Part shown: one piece after another, positions 10,970-22,469 of the stretch
Layout of the letters: each line of letters begins with the position of its first letter
Numbering within the stretch: position 1 is the stretch's first letter
Assembly (NCBI GenBank): GCA_039881045.1
Contig: JAYWVB010000006.1
Coordinates: 372,001 to 436,000 of the forward strand
Reading direction: 5' to 3'
DNA length: 64,000 nt
Origin: Chaetomium olivaceum
Lineage: Eukaryota; Ascomycota; Sordariomycetes; Sordariales; Chaetomiaceae
Translations under genes and position numbers: made by a program
The notes under the pieces: model-generated
Databases searched by the model: none
Seen by the model: the letters and a program-made list of their open reading frames with translations, nothing else
Told to the model about the DNA's origin: nothing

Positions 10970-12909
10970 TTACCAGGTGCTCTCGTAGTCAAAGAAGCGA
11001 TACGTCCCCTGCTCGAATTCCTCCGTGATGGATTTGGGCTCCTCGTGCCTCTGAAACCACGTCTGGTACTGCTTGTGAAACCTCCAGCTCTGGTCCTTCA
11101 ACGCCCGCGCCGCGAGGTACTGCTGATACGTGCCCTGCTTGTAGTAGAAGACGTAGAAAAGCGTGTCCGGGTCGATCTTCGAGTATAGTCGAGGGTCGTC
11201 AAATATGGATAGCGGCTCCTGCGGGTATCGGCTATGAGAATGAAACTTCACATCTGGCTGATAATTCCGTGGTGGCTCGGCGTCCAAAACCCCAGGCTTG
11301 TTCGCCTCCGATGCGACCTGCATACGATGTGTCGCGGGAGCATTTATCGGCGCAGGTCGCTTCTTTGTGACCTCGAATGACTCAACCAGGTCCTGCAAGG
11401 ACGCAGGGAGATGGTAGATCGACTCCTCCTCTTCCTCGGCCTCTTCGATCGGCCTGATGCCATTGGCTGCACCGTTCGCCTGCGACGCTACACAACACCG
11501 GGTTAGTACCTTCATTGGATAACAAGTTGAGCAGTCCGTCCAAACCTTTTACCCCTTCGACGGGAATGGTGGAGGATGCCTGCGCCACCGCCTTCCCCTT
11601 CGCCCCCGCCTTGTGCGACTGAGATGCTACTGCCAACCCGCTCTCAGGCGCCACCGCCATGCCAGACGGCTTGTCTTGTGATACCGGCTGTATCGATGCG
11701 ACGCTCGGAGAGTTGGCCGCACTCGCCCTCGCCTGTGTTTGTAGTGGTGCGCCGCTGATGCTGGGTGTTGTCGAGGGCGGTGGGGGTAACGGCGCAATTC
11801 CAACGTTGTTTGCCGCTGCTGCCGCCGCAGCGCTCGCATACTTCAAGCCCTCGCCCGCAAGCCTCGGCGGCGCTACCGCAGGCTTCATACCAGCATTGGC
11901 CGAGGATCCGTTGCTGAGGGTCGGCAGCGGCGTGCTGTGGTGCACCGTCGCAAGGGTCGGGAGTGGTGATTTGAGTTGCGTTGACGGCCGCCGAATGACT
12001 GTCGCAGCCACTGCATCGACCGGCGTCCGCTGCTTCGCCAAGGGCGCGCTCGGCTTCGTGTCGGATTCAGTCGTTAAATCGTCCTGTATCGACTGGGTGT
12101 CTTGTGAGGATACCCTATCGTTCTCCTGGTTCATGCCGTATTGGTCTTCCTCGTCTTCCAGGTTGAGGTCGTCGTACATGGTTTCGTCCTCCATGAAGTC
12201 ATCGTTCATGCCGTCCGATACGTAATACTTGATGTTTTCCCCTAGCTCGTTCACCTGCTCGGTTTCGACCCCTCCATTCTCAAGGGAGCGCCTGATCAGT
12301 TCGAGTTTCCCCTGGTGCCATTTATGTCGTTCGATAATGCGCTCGATTTCCGCTATGCGATCCGCCTTTGCGGAATGGCCTTTCCCCTTCTTCATGGTTG
12401 CCTGTATTGATTCGGATTCTGCCTCGAGGGTCTCGATCTGCTGCTCCAGCTCGTCGACCATGTTGCCCAGGAACTCGCCCGCGTCAAGTTTGGCCTGCTC
12501 CCTAGGGTCCAGCTTGGCGGCGGCGGATAACCCCTCCTTCGAATACGCTTTGGTCTTCATGGCTTTCTCGACAGCCTTGAATTTCTCCATTTGCTATAGA
12601 AAACACGGGTAAGTCTGCTGGCTGGCCCAAGACGGCGCCGATTGGGATACAAACCGTCTCGATCAGCCGTCGCTGCTCTAAAAGCGGAGCCTTGTCTTTG
12701 ATGTCATTGCTGGCGGCCCATGTCTTGATCTGGTCGCGCAGTCTCTGTAGCTTCTTGATTTCGCGCTTAAGCTGATCCTCTAGTTTTTCCTTTTGCGCCT
12801 GGTTCGTGGACTGCTCGATCTTCTCGTAGATGGCTTCGAATTCAGTGACCCCTTCCGCCACCTTCTTGAAGCACTTGTCGACTTCTTGTTGTAGTTTTCG
12901 TGCCGCCAT
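10970..12909 (-). CDS. NOT3: CCR4-NOT complex subunit Not3/Not5
   Basis: Three exons: 12909-12655, 12593-11546 and 11487-10970, with introns of 61 and 58 nt, both with GTTTG(T/G) donors. The product is 606 residues. The protein is a scaffold of the CCR4-NOT deadenylase, which shortens mRNA poly(A) tails and represses transcription. Residues 1-230 are the coiled-coil Not N-terminal domain (KLQQEVDKCFKKV, KKLQRLRDQIKTW, HKWHQGKLELIRRSL). A long Ala/Pro/Ser-rich linker follows. The C-terminal NOT box begins about residue 480 and includes FDDPRLYSKIDPDTLFYVFYY and WFQRHEEPK, ending with FFDYESTW. The gene is intact with no frameshift, unlike several neighbours. Fungi usually have a single Not3/5 gene, so the Not3 and Not5 names are both possible. 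Confidence 0.96.
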
Positions 12910-13942
12910 CTCGTTGCTGAGGTTCCGTGGCCCGGAGATTAATACGGAAAGCGATAATCGTCGAATGGCACTCGCTCTCTGGCGCGGTCAGAAGCCCGGC
13001 GGCTGGGTGTCGCGATCGTGTGGAGGCAGGGGAGCCTGCAGGAACAACGTCTAATGTTAGGTAATCCCGATTTAGTCGAATTTGAAGGGCGCACACACGC
13101 ACCCACGGAGAGGAAGGACCTATTTAGTTCAGCGACGACGAATAGGTCTGGCCGAAATAGGCGGGCGACTGTTGGGGTTGGCCTCGTTTGCGGTTTGGCG
13201 GTCGATTGTGCCAGTTGCTGAAACAGACCCTCTGCAGGTCGCAAATCCAAGAAGCTGATTAGGTAGGTCGACCCAGCCGGACACGGCTGGCGGCTGGCTG
13301 TGGGCGCGTGATGTTGGCACAGTAGCCCCTTAGCGGCACTGTTAAATGGCCTGGACAAGGTACCGCTACATGTCTTCAAATCTTGATCACTCACGGCTGC
13401 CAAAACGTATTTACAATATTAATAGTGTCTTCTAAATTATAATGTAATTTTAAGCAACATCATAAGTGTTCATTCGTGTGAAACTACAAGTTCTACCTCA
13501 CCTTCCTATCTAACATGTTTCTGGAGAACTCTCTATCTGCTTAACACATGCCCGAACCGGAAGCAGCTGGAGCGCAAGGCAGACGACCCGCTTTTCCTTC
13601 AAGGAATGCTGAAGAGACGGGAGTTCGATATTTGAGATTTTGAGTATGTACACAGGATGTGCCTCGGTCTGGGGCAACCCCTTTCAAGTTAGTCTCAGAT
13701 TCCAGGTACCCGGGGTGCTGGGTCAGGACAGGGTATATTCGAGGACCTTGAATCCGTTTTCCCCAATCCTATCGCTCTCCTCACCTTTGTGGATCATTTT
13801 AAGAGCTGTGGTTGCCGTTCGAGTCACTCGTTGCTACGTACATGCCGAGGCGTGCTGGTCACTCTTTTAGTGAGATTCGAATTCCATCCGCAGCACCATC
13901 TGCCAAGTACCTCTTCAACTAGGCGGCTTGTCGAACATAAAA
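12910..13942. promoter_or_regulatory. divergent promoter region, Not3/5 and DTD
   Basis: About 1 kb separates two divergent genes. An AT-rich patch at roughly 13,400-13,480 lies in the middle of otherwise GC-balanced DNA. Open frames on both strands are short and motif-free. No TATA box or known binding site stands out. Confidence 0.4.
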
Positions 13943-14674
13943 ATGAAAGGTGAGTACCCTAGCCTTAGAGGGGCTCGCGTGATGTTTCTTTCTCATACAA
14001 TATTTTCAGCTATACTTCAACGGGTCCTGTCGGCCTCGGTCACGGTAAACCAGGAGGTCGTATCGAGGATAGGAAAGGGCGTGCTTGTGTTCGCAGCTAT
14101 GGCGCCCGGTGATACGGAGAAGGAGGCGGAATCCTTGGCCGCCAAGGTGCTGAAGCTGAAACTCTGGGACGATGAATCTGGGGGCCGTGTAGGTTCAACT
14201 CGCAATCCATAGTTGTCCTGAAACCACTCTGATGAATCGAGATAGTGGAAGAAGAGTGTTCAGGACATTGATGGCGAAGTTCTATGCGGTGAGGGCGTTC
14301 AGCTTCATTGTAGACTGCAGGAGAATGCTCTAACCGTTGTTGGCAGTGTCTCAATTCACGCTTCTCGCATCAACTAAAAAAGGCAACAAGCCAGACTTCC
14401 ACGGCGCCATGGGTGGGGACGATGCTAAGAAACTGTACGAGTACTTCTATGGCAGAGTCCAAGCGGGTTATGCGGCCGAGAAGGTCAAGAACGGCGTGTT
14501 TCAGGCCATGATGGAGGTTGCGTTGGTCAACGATGATGACCGGTTAGCCCCCATTTCGTTTGACTGCATGTTGGTCCGGCTGCTGACTCTCAAAAGGTAA
14601 CACTCGAGATATCGGTGCAACCGAAACCGGCGAAAGATGAGAAAAAGGCAACAGCCGGCGAGCCATCAGCTTGA
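13943..14674 (+). CDS. DTD1: D-aminoacyl-tRNA deacylase (DTD)
   Basis: Five exons: 13943-13949, 14010-14188, 14246-14288, 14347-14542 and 14597-14674. Exon 1 is only 7 nt (ATGAAAG), joined to AILQRVLSASV, the standard DTD N-terminus. The enzyme hydrolyses D-aminoacyl-tRNA and so removes D-amino acids from translation. Seen: the signature VSQFTLLA and the proofreading-type motif KKGNKPDFH, where the GNKPDF segment corresponds to the family Gly-cisPro region. The four introns are 54-60 nt with typical signals. At the last junction the phases do not match: exon 4 ends LVNDD with two extra bases, and exon 5 reads VTLEIS. One additional G would give the usual NDDGPVTLEI. Read as given, the protein stops right after the splice and loses the last beta strand and a Lys-rich tail. 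Confidence 0.9.
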
Positions 14675-15393
14675 CGGCAAGTCGATCACAAGCTCGTAAC
14701 TACCGGACGCCTCTATGCTAGTTCAGGCAGGGCCAAGGGGAGGAGCTCGATATAGTACTTGAAGAACGGAATACAGTTAGGGTGTACCCACCTATATATA
14801 TGGGCATTGAGAGGCTTGAGCAAGCTCGCTCTTAAAGTATGCAAGTACATAAAATACGAAGTATTCATGAGTTGGTTTACCGAAGCACTCTCCCATCTTC
14901 GGACGATGTATTGGACTGTGCGAGGTTGCATGCCCAGGTCCCTATACACCGCCTTCTCAATTCGTCACTTTGGCCCCACATGCCGTTCAGCTCTGAACCA
15001 GACTGCCCCTCATGCAAGTCGGCTGGCTGCCCCACCATATCGAAGGTTCACGAAACGTCCCTGCCTCAGACTTGCATGTTTGGGGGTTTCGCAACTGCGA
15101 CCAGCAAAAGAGACCGTGGACTCTGCTCTGTTGGCCGCATTTTTCATTCTTTGTGTCATCTATTTTGAGCACTCAAGAAAACAGGAACAGGCTTGCCATC
15201 GACCTACAGCAGAAGCACCAACAACCAACCTAAACCGTCAAACAAATTACCTTCGGTAAGTGTTTCCGGCACCCTTTACTCGCTGACAAGCGTCGACTTC
15301 CGTTCCCGCCATTCCCCCATTTCGGTTTCTAGTCGCGGGTTCTGACATTGCGGTCGCGTCGTAGTTGCAAGACACCATCAGTCAACCGTCACC
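14675..15393. promoter_or_regulatory. upstream region of cyclophilin-40
   Basis: This 0.7-kb stretch follows DTD and precedes Cyp40, both on the plus strand. A TATATATA-type stretch lies near 14,791. A GGTAAGTG at about 15,255 and a TTGCAAG just before 15,370 could bound a 5' UTR intron of Cyp40; this is inference from splice signals only. The small open frames on both strands lack any motif. Confidence 0.4.
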
Positions 15394-16597
15394 ATGAGCA
15401 CCGACGAGGCGAAGAAGGCTCGCAGCCGCGTATTCTTCGATATCACCATTGGCGGGCAGCCCGCCGGTCGCGTGACGTTCGAGCTGTTCAATGACATCGT
15501 CCCCAAGACGGCCGAGAACTTCCGTGCCCTGTGCACTGGCGAGAAGGGCGTCGGCAAGGCCGGCAAACCCCTGCACTTCAAAGGCTCAGGCTTCCACCGC
15601 GTCATCAAACAGTTTATGATCCAGGGCGGTGACTTCACTGCTGGCAACGGCACCGGTGGCGAGTCCATCTATGGTGCCAAATTTGACGACGAGAACTTCG
15701 AGCTGAAGCACGACCGTCCTTTCCTTCTATCCATGGCTAATGCCGGTCCCGGTGAGTGGCATCGTGTTTCGATATCGTATTCACTGGGGGGGGGAATGGG
15801 GATACTAACATACGTTGGGGTTCTCTTGCAGGAACCAATGGCTCCCAATTCTTCGTTACCACAGTTGCTACTCCCATCTCGACAGCAAGCACGTCGTCTT
15901 CGGAGAAGTTCTCAGCGGCAAGTCCGTCGTGCGCCAAATCGAGAACCTCCGAACCCAGAGCGACAAGCCCATCAAGGATGCGGTTATTGCCGACTGCGGC
16001 GAGCTGTCGCCGTCGGAAGCTATTTCCGCTGACGTCAAAGCCCCCGATGCCTACGGCGACGATTACGAAGATTTCCCCGAGGACCAAACGACCGGTGACG
16101 AGCCCCTCTCCGCCCCCAAGATTGTCAAGATTGCAACCGACTGCAAGGATTTCGGCAACAAGGCTTTCAAGGGCGGCGACCTCAGTGTTGCGCTCGACAA
16201 GTACCAGAAGGGCCTGCGATACTTGAACGAGGACCCCGACTTGGATAATGAACCCGCCGAGACAAAGGAGAAACTAGATGCGCTACGCATAAGCCTGAAT
16301 AGCAATGCTGCGCTGATGAACCTCAAGCTCGGTGCCTGGGACGAAACTGTCCGGGCCGCGGAGAGCGCCCTTGCCGTCCCCAAGATCTCGGACAAGGATA
16401 AGGCCAAGGTACTCTATCGTCGCGGCTTCGCGCTAGTGCGGTTGAAAGATGAGGATGCCGCGCTCGAGAGCCTTGAGCAGGCGAAGAAGCTCGCGCCGGA
16501 GGATGCGGCCATTAACGCCGAGTTGAACACGGTGAAGAAAGCCGCTGCGGCTAGACTGGCCAAGGAGAAGGCTGCCTACTCCAAGTTCTTCAGCTAA
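15394..16597 (+). CDS. CPR6: cyclophilin-40 type peptidyl-prolyl isomerase with TPR domain
   Basis: Exon 1 is 15394-15751 and exon 2 is 15832-16597; the 80-nt intron (GTGAGT, ACTAAC, TTGCAG) falls inside the conserved ANAGPGTNGSQFF. Residues 10-180 are a cyclophilin domain with catalytic FHRVIKQFMIQGGDF and GSQFFVTT. The C-terminal half is a TPR domain (FGNKAFKGGDLSVALDKYQ, NAALMNLKLG, VLYRRGFALVRLK) that in this family binds the C-terminal EEVD of Hsp90 or Hsp70. It is a cytosolic chaperone partner. The frame breaks at 15873-15875: three C give TPISTAS, while four C give the family sequence TPHLDSKHVVFGEVL, after which the frame stays open to the stop. I treat this as a one-base error. Confidence 0.94.
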
Positions 16598-16945
16598 TGG
16601 GTCAAATGCCTCTCCTACTGGATCTCGAGTACCGGGGTCCAAAAGTAGGCATAACCACCATGGGCCACTCCTAGTATTACCCGAGACGTAAACCAAAATA
16701 TCATATTATCAGTAAATTCCATCGGCAATAGGACCGTTGCCTGGGACCAAATCTTCATGTGCCGAGGCTCGTGACTTCGTAGCAGCTCACGTAGTGACTA
16801 AGTGAATTTGCTAGTTTCGGATGCGAAACCCAAGAGAACGAAAACTCTAGAAGACAAGGTGGTCGCTTTCATAACACTATAAAGTTCGAGGTCCGTGGAC
16901 CCGTATCGAGCGTATATATCCCAATAACATATCACCATGGATATG
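16598..16945. other. convergent 3' flanks of Cyp40 and RasGAP
   Basis: This short spacer lies between two converging genes. An open minus-strand frame overlapping 16798-17664 is an out-of-frame shadow of the RasGAP 3' end. I see no feature besides presumed 3' UTR sequence. Confidence 0.6.
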
Positions 16946-19900
16946 TTAACTTGAGCCCTGCGCGTGGGCTCGCGCCACCGTTTCGACCTGCCTTGGTTCC
17001 GGCAGTCCAACGGGGCCTTTGTCATGCTCCCTCTCCCTCTGTCTTTCCCTTTCCCTTTCCCTTTCCCTCTCCCGGTCTCTCTCCTTTTCTCTTTCTCTCT
17101 CTCGCTCCCTCTCCCGCTCTCTCTCCTTTTCTCTTTCTCTCTCTCGCTCCCTCTCCCGCTCTCTCTCCTTTTCTCTTTCTCTCTCTCGTTCCCTCTCCCT
17201 GATCCTCTCCCAGCCCTTGCTCTCTTTCGTCGTCGTCGTATGTTCCTGGTGGTCCCCTTCTCGGTCCCGTTCACCCTCCTTATTAGCAGCAGCAGCAGCA
17301 GCAGCAAAGCCCGACGCCGTGGCAGCTCCTCCCGGCGCCGCCAAAGGCGTCTCGGGCGACGTGGTCCTCGTCTTGCGGATGAACCCGCTGAGGAGCTTGC
17401 GCGGGTGGATCCCGCTGCGCAGGCTGCGCACTGTCCCACCGGCCTGGGCGGTGGCGGTCGGCGTCTCGCTGGTCCGTGGCGTCTGGTGGCGCAGGGAACC
17501 ACCACCGGAGCCGCCCGGCTGCTGCTGCTCGCGGCTGAAGCTGCCGTGTCGCGCGTCCCGGCTGATGCTGATCGTCCCGAAGGGGGGCGCCTCCATCTCG
17601 CTTCCCGACGAGCCGGGCGCGCGCTCCTCGTTTTCGGTCCAGGCGGCTGTACCGCCGCCGCCATAGGCGGACATGTTGAGCATGTCGCCGATGCTGATGC
17701 GGTCCATCACGTCGGATAGCGTGGCCTGGTCGTCTGCTAGCTGGCCGGTAGTATCCGCGACGCGAAGGGCCTCGATGCGGGTGAGGCAGTTCTCGGCGCG
17801 CTGGTGGAGGCCGATGCAGAGGTTGTGGAAGTTGAGCAGATCGCCGCTGTAAACTTGGGACTCGCTGGCCGACGCTGGGTGGGCGTCTGCCCAGAGTTTG
17901 ACGAGGGCGGCGAAGTAGCGGCCTTGGTCGACGAGATAAGGGAGGGACGGGAAGCCTTCACGCGCCATGGGCGAGAGGCGGCCTAGGATGGTGATAGGCG
18001 TGGAGTATGAGGGTGGTAGCGGGACCTTGGTGCGCTCTACCGGGATGGAGCACACGTCGTCGAGGAAGTCCTTGAAGGACTGTCTTTGCGCAGTCAGAAA
18101 GCGGTTCATGGGCTCCATCCAGGTCTCCTTCTTGCCGATGCTTGAGAGGTTGGCGAGCGCCTGTAAAGATTTGGCGATGAGTGTCAAGGTACGTTGGGCG
18201 CGGGGCCGGGGGTGATCGCGTAGTAAGCCAAACAGTTTCGGGTTCAAGATAGCGGGACAGAGGAAGCGGAGGAAGAGGAACCCCGAAACGGATGTGTACG
18301 TGACAGTGCGAAGGAAGTCGCCGTAGCGGTCCTCGGCAACCGCCCGAATGTACTTGAGGATGTGCCTCAGTTCGGGAGGCAGTCGGGCGGTAGACGACAA
18401 GATGCAGTCCCAAATCTCGGTGGTAAACTGAATAAGATGGTTCCAGTGCTGTTGGATGTCCTCGCCGTGATACACCTTGCTCGGGTCCACTTCGCAAGAG
18501 TAGTCGCTCTCGTTGATCTCTTGAATTCTGTCCGCCAGCGTGTCAATCAAATAGTCCTTACCCAGACGGCGCATGTGGAATTCCAGTGCTTGAGTTAGGA
18601 GTGAGTTCCCCCTGAACAGCAGATTCGCCTCGCCCTGCAGCGACCTGCCCAAGTCGCGCACGATCTGCTCTCTATCGACGGCGGATTCGATCGAGTCATT
18701 GGACTTTAGGCGTCCGCTGAATCTCCCCTTTTTTTGGGGTGTCTGGTTTCCTATCCCGTCGATCTCTTCCTCGACCATGTTCATGAGCCACTCGTTGACG
18801 TTCCCCGAAACTTGAAAAATGTTGACGAATATTTCCGCAAGCCGGCGCAGACTCCCGGGCAACGCCTCGGTAATCTGGGCTATGAGCCCGGAGCTGAAGC
18901 GATGCAAGAGTTCCGAGATCGGTTCATAGTTTCGTTGCAGAAGAACCACAAACTCGTCGTGGTGGACCTTGATAAGCATGGAGCCGATGGACTGTTGTCC
19001 GTCTTCGTAAATCTGGAGCCATTGTTCGTGGTCCTTCCCATAGTCGAGTTGATGCAGAGGTATCTCGACAGAACCGCATAGCACCTCTGTCGTATTGGCT
19101 GCCTTAGCAAGCCCTAATGTCGCTTGAATTTGATGGCTCAGTCTCTCCGTACTGCCGTCAGCCCTCTTTAGTAGGACCGACAGATCGGGCAAGGAGGCCG
19201 GCAGGTCTGTAAACAGGCAATCCTCGCGCCAGAAAGGGTTTTTGGTGCCTATTTTGGTCGTCGTCCTTGCTCGCACCTCCCCATCAAGGATGACTTCGGC
19301 TAGGTAATTGCCAATGAGTTGGTCGCCTTCGGTGCTTTTCCCATGGCGGTCTCCGTGGCGGTCTCCGTGAGCCCTTCCGCGACCAGAGTCTTCCCGCGTA
19401 GTTTGGCTTCAGTGATCCTGATGGATATTGTCTTTTCCACCCTAAAGGTTTCTCCCGCCGGTTCTTGCTGGAATTCCGTCACTTCGCAAACGCGCCCTCC
19501 ATTGGCAAGGTCCATGTTGTAGACGTCCGGGATCGTAAAGGCGCGTAACAGCACAAACCAGACCTCGAAGAGCACTCTTGTCTCCAGGGCTATGTATACC
19601 GGCCTAAAAATAGAGAGCTGTGTCGATGTCGACGAGTAGCTGGGAAAAATGGCTAGGCAGTAATCCTCGTCCAAGACGGATTTGTCGAGCTGTTGGATGG
19701 CGGACCTCGCGAGCTGCGAGAGTTCAATCACAGAAAGAACCGTCACATCATTCTCCGTCATAATCTTAAGTTCTCCATTGTCGTGCAGAATGCAAGACAC
19801 GCGCCTCCAGCACGTCTGGGAAGACCGCAGGTCACGCGTCGACGGCCGCCTGACAATGGCGCGCGGGGAGATGGCTGCTCCTTTGTCCCAGAGCATAACC

Positions 19901-21151
19901 TTGCCAACTTTGATGATGGCGGTTTCCCGAAGGCCCGACGACGAGGCGCGGCGCTTCATCTCCATCCTCGCGGGTGCGCCGGCGGCGGCGTTGCTGGGAC
20001 GCCCGGTCTGGGTTTTGTGCCGGACGGCCGTAACTGCTGCCAACAGAGCAGCGCCGCCAGCCAGAGGTCAAGCTCATCAGCCACTAGTGGGCGCAGGAAG
20101 TGCGCCACGCCAAGCTGAACACTAGCAACTTCAAGGCACTGAATACCCCCGTCAGGGTGCTCCACTGGGACTACCCGACAACCTCTAAGGTCAGATATGA
20201 GAGTAGCATGGAATGGGCCGCTGTCGCCAGCATCAAACATCAGGCTACCTCTCTCCTCTTCAATATAGCACATGCCGCTGACCCATGGCCCGCCAACCTC
20301 CTTCTGGCATTCGATCTCGCCGCGCATCCCTCCCGCACAAATTCTTCATCAGGATCAGGATCTTGTTGGCATCGGCCGTCGGGATTGGGAGGGGAGGGAG
20401 TCAACGGAGGGGCGGAGAGAGGACAGAGGTGAACTAGGTCGCGAAGAGGGTCGCTTGGTCAAACGACTCCTTGCGCCAGATGATTTCTTGTCCTTGGACA
20501 ACGGCAGGGGTAAGGGTGTTTGCAAATCGGCGTGTTTATACGACTCGAAGGGTGACTGGAAAGAGGATAATTTCATGTCGTCGGTGACGGAAAGGGAGGC
20601 CGCTGACGAGAAGGAACCTATCCTGTTGCGCACCTCGGGAGTCGGGGCGAGCTGCTGCCGAAATGCACCATCCATGGTGTGGGTTCTCGGTCTGAAGGAG
20701 TTCGGCCGGACCGGCGGGCTCGTTGAAGCGCTGTCGAAGGAACCACCGGGGAAGGCATCATGGAACACAACACCCTGACGCCTAGCCGGCAAGCCGGCAC
20801 CAGCATTGGGAATGGTCCTGGGGGAGGTCTGCGGCGACACAGAACCAAAACCGCGGGGCACCTGCGACGCATCACCTCCAGCCCCCTCCAACCCGTGGAA
20901 CGCGCCTTCGATAGGCTCGGGGGTTACTGCCCTCACAGTCTGCCGAAAGGCCCCCGCAAAGCGGCTGCCGAGGGTCTCTCCATGTCCCTTGGCGATGGCA
21001 CCTCGGAGAGCGGAGGAAGCACCGAGGTGCGTGTCGGGCGCTCGGGCAGGGGAGGAGCGACGGTGACGCCATGGGGACTGCTCCCGAGGGAATAGGATCT
21101 CCCTTCCATGACGACCGGGAGCGGGCTCGTCGGCCGCCGTTCTCGAGGCAT
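16946..21151 (-). CDS. Ras-type GTPase-activating protein (BUD2/CLA2-like), several frameshifts
   Basis: The minus strand encodes roughly 1,390 residues, spread over several frames. From the ATG at 21151: a Pro/Ser-rich N-terminus, a PH-like region (CYIEEERGSLMFDAGD ... ADELDLWLAAL), a C2-like segment (EKTISIRITEAKLRGK ... TKIGTKNPFWREDC), then the RasGAP domain in the intact frame 19276-16946 with FRGNSLLTQALEFHM and FLFLRFLCPAILNPKLFG. C2 followed by RasGAP matches fungal BUD2/CLA2-type regulators, which switch off a Ras-family GTPase in polarity. Frame breaks are needed near 20956-20960, 20387-20400, 20325-20334, 20013-20016 and 19340-19342. Four are solved by one added base; the one at 20325-20334 needs one base less. 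Conserved motifs survive on both sides of each break, so I think these are sequence errors. The C-terminus is a highly charged Arg/Glu repeat. Confidence 0.85.
17020..17215. repeat. CT-rich microsatellite coding an Arg/Glu/Lys tail
   Basis: The plus strand is an almost pure CTCTCCCTTT/CTTTCTCTCT repeat, including three near-identical units of about 54 bp between 17070 and 17195. In the RasGAP frame on the minus strand it reads alternating RE, EK and ER dipeptides for some 60 residues. The reading frame is kept throughout, although such tracts are prone to length change. Confidence 0.85.
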
Positions 21152-22469
21152 GCACTAGAGATTTAGAGAGGTGACGGCGTCGGTGTCGGTGGCGGCGGGT
21201 AACGTGGCGGTGGCCCGTTGAGGGGATCGAGACCATAAGACGGCACACATGTGCGCTGCGACCGCAAGCTCTTGTTTCTTGTTCCTCGTCTCTTAACCTC
21301 GCCCCCCGCTTCGTCAGGCCGTGATCCCACTCGAATGTCCAGTATTATACGCGGCCACCCCAGCGCAACCATAGCAACACTGAACCGGGGCGACAAGTCG
21401 ACAAGCCAAAGGCGGTTGCGACTCGCAAATTTGTTTCGACTTTTTTATTTTTTTTCGAGCGAGGTCAGGTGAATGATCGTTTTGCAGATGCTACCGAGGG
21501 TCGTGAGCAGCAGGGTAGTGTTGCGGCGCGGGGTGGTCGGTACGAATACTGGGGCCCTGCATCGTCCAGCAGCTTCCCAGTGTCAGCAGATGACGGGATG
21601 TTTTGCGTTGGTGAATCGCGACGATCCAAACCGGGGGATCGACGGGACGGGCAGACGGGGCAGCGCTGTTGCAAAGCCGCAATTGGAAAGACGAGCCAAA
21701 GACCGGGCCGATGAGAGAACCGACAGGTTGTCCACCAGGTTGGTTCACCAGCACGGCCAGGTCTCCTCTTGCTGCAACAACCCTCCACAGCAACCAACGG
21801 TCAGGTTCCGCAGGATGCAAGCCAAGGGAGCAGTTATTATTATTAATTAGCGAGGGTCCTGTTCGCAGTGTAACCCCAGCTGGGGCCTGGCACGGCGGCG
21901 CACTGGGAAGCTGTTGGTCCACCCCAGAGTGGCGTGGGGCGCTCGCTATCTTTCCGGACGATCTTGGCTGTCTGCGGGTAGCAAACCCTTGGGAGAGCTC
22001 CTGTGGAAGGCCAGCAAAGCTGGGGAAGGATCGGGGCCCATTGTTTGGTTGCATTCCACTGCTTTGCTGTCAAAACATCAGTGTGGTCGGGCTGCCCGGC
22101 ATGCATTTGCGCTGAATGTCGGCAAAGACATGCTTGTATTTGTCTATTATACGTACTTTGTGCTTGCTATTCATACCCGACCAAACATTCAGGCAGGGAC
22201 TGTACTGTTGGTGGAAGAACCTGCTCCGAGTATCAACAAGATCCATGCTAATAAAATGATAACTTTGCGGGGTTGGGAAAAAAGCCCTTGTCGCTCGCTG
22301 TTTATCCATGTTTAACCCTAACCCTCTAATGATTTATCTCAGGACAGCACGTCACGTCCCCAATCCGAAATCTCTCACTCTCTATTAGAGTCTAGATCTG
22401 CAGCTGCCTTCTATGTATCAGTATATGTTCTTAACGCCCTCTATGGTTGTCTCTGCCCCTGATCTCCTG
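21152..22469. other. intergenic region with a short telomere-like motif
   Basis: No convincing gene lies in this 1.3 kb. Overlapping open frames at 21,470-22,310 have no motif in common with known proteins. At 22311-22328 the plus strand contains TTAACCCTAACCCTCTAA, two and a half units of the TTAGGG-type repeat; as a single short block it is more like a telobox regulatory motif than a telomere relic. The region next to 21152 should contain the RasGAP promoter. Confidence 0.4.

Noticed and set aside
16964..17719. Plus-strand open frames of 215-251 codons (Leu/Ser/Phe-rich)
   Set aside because: They are the complement of the CT-rich repeat and of GC-rich RasGAP coding sequence; low-complexity shadows of a gene on the other strand.
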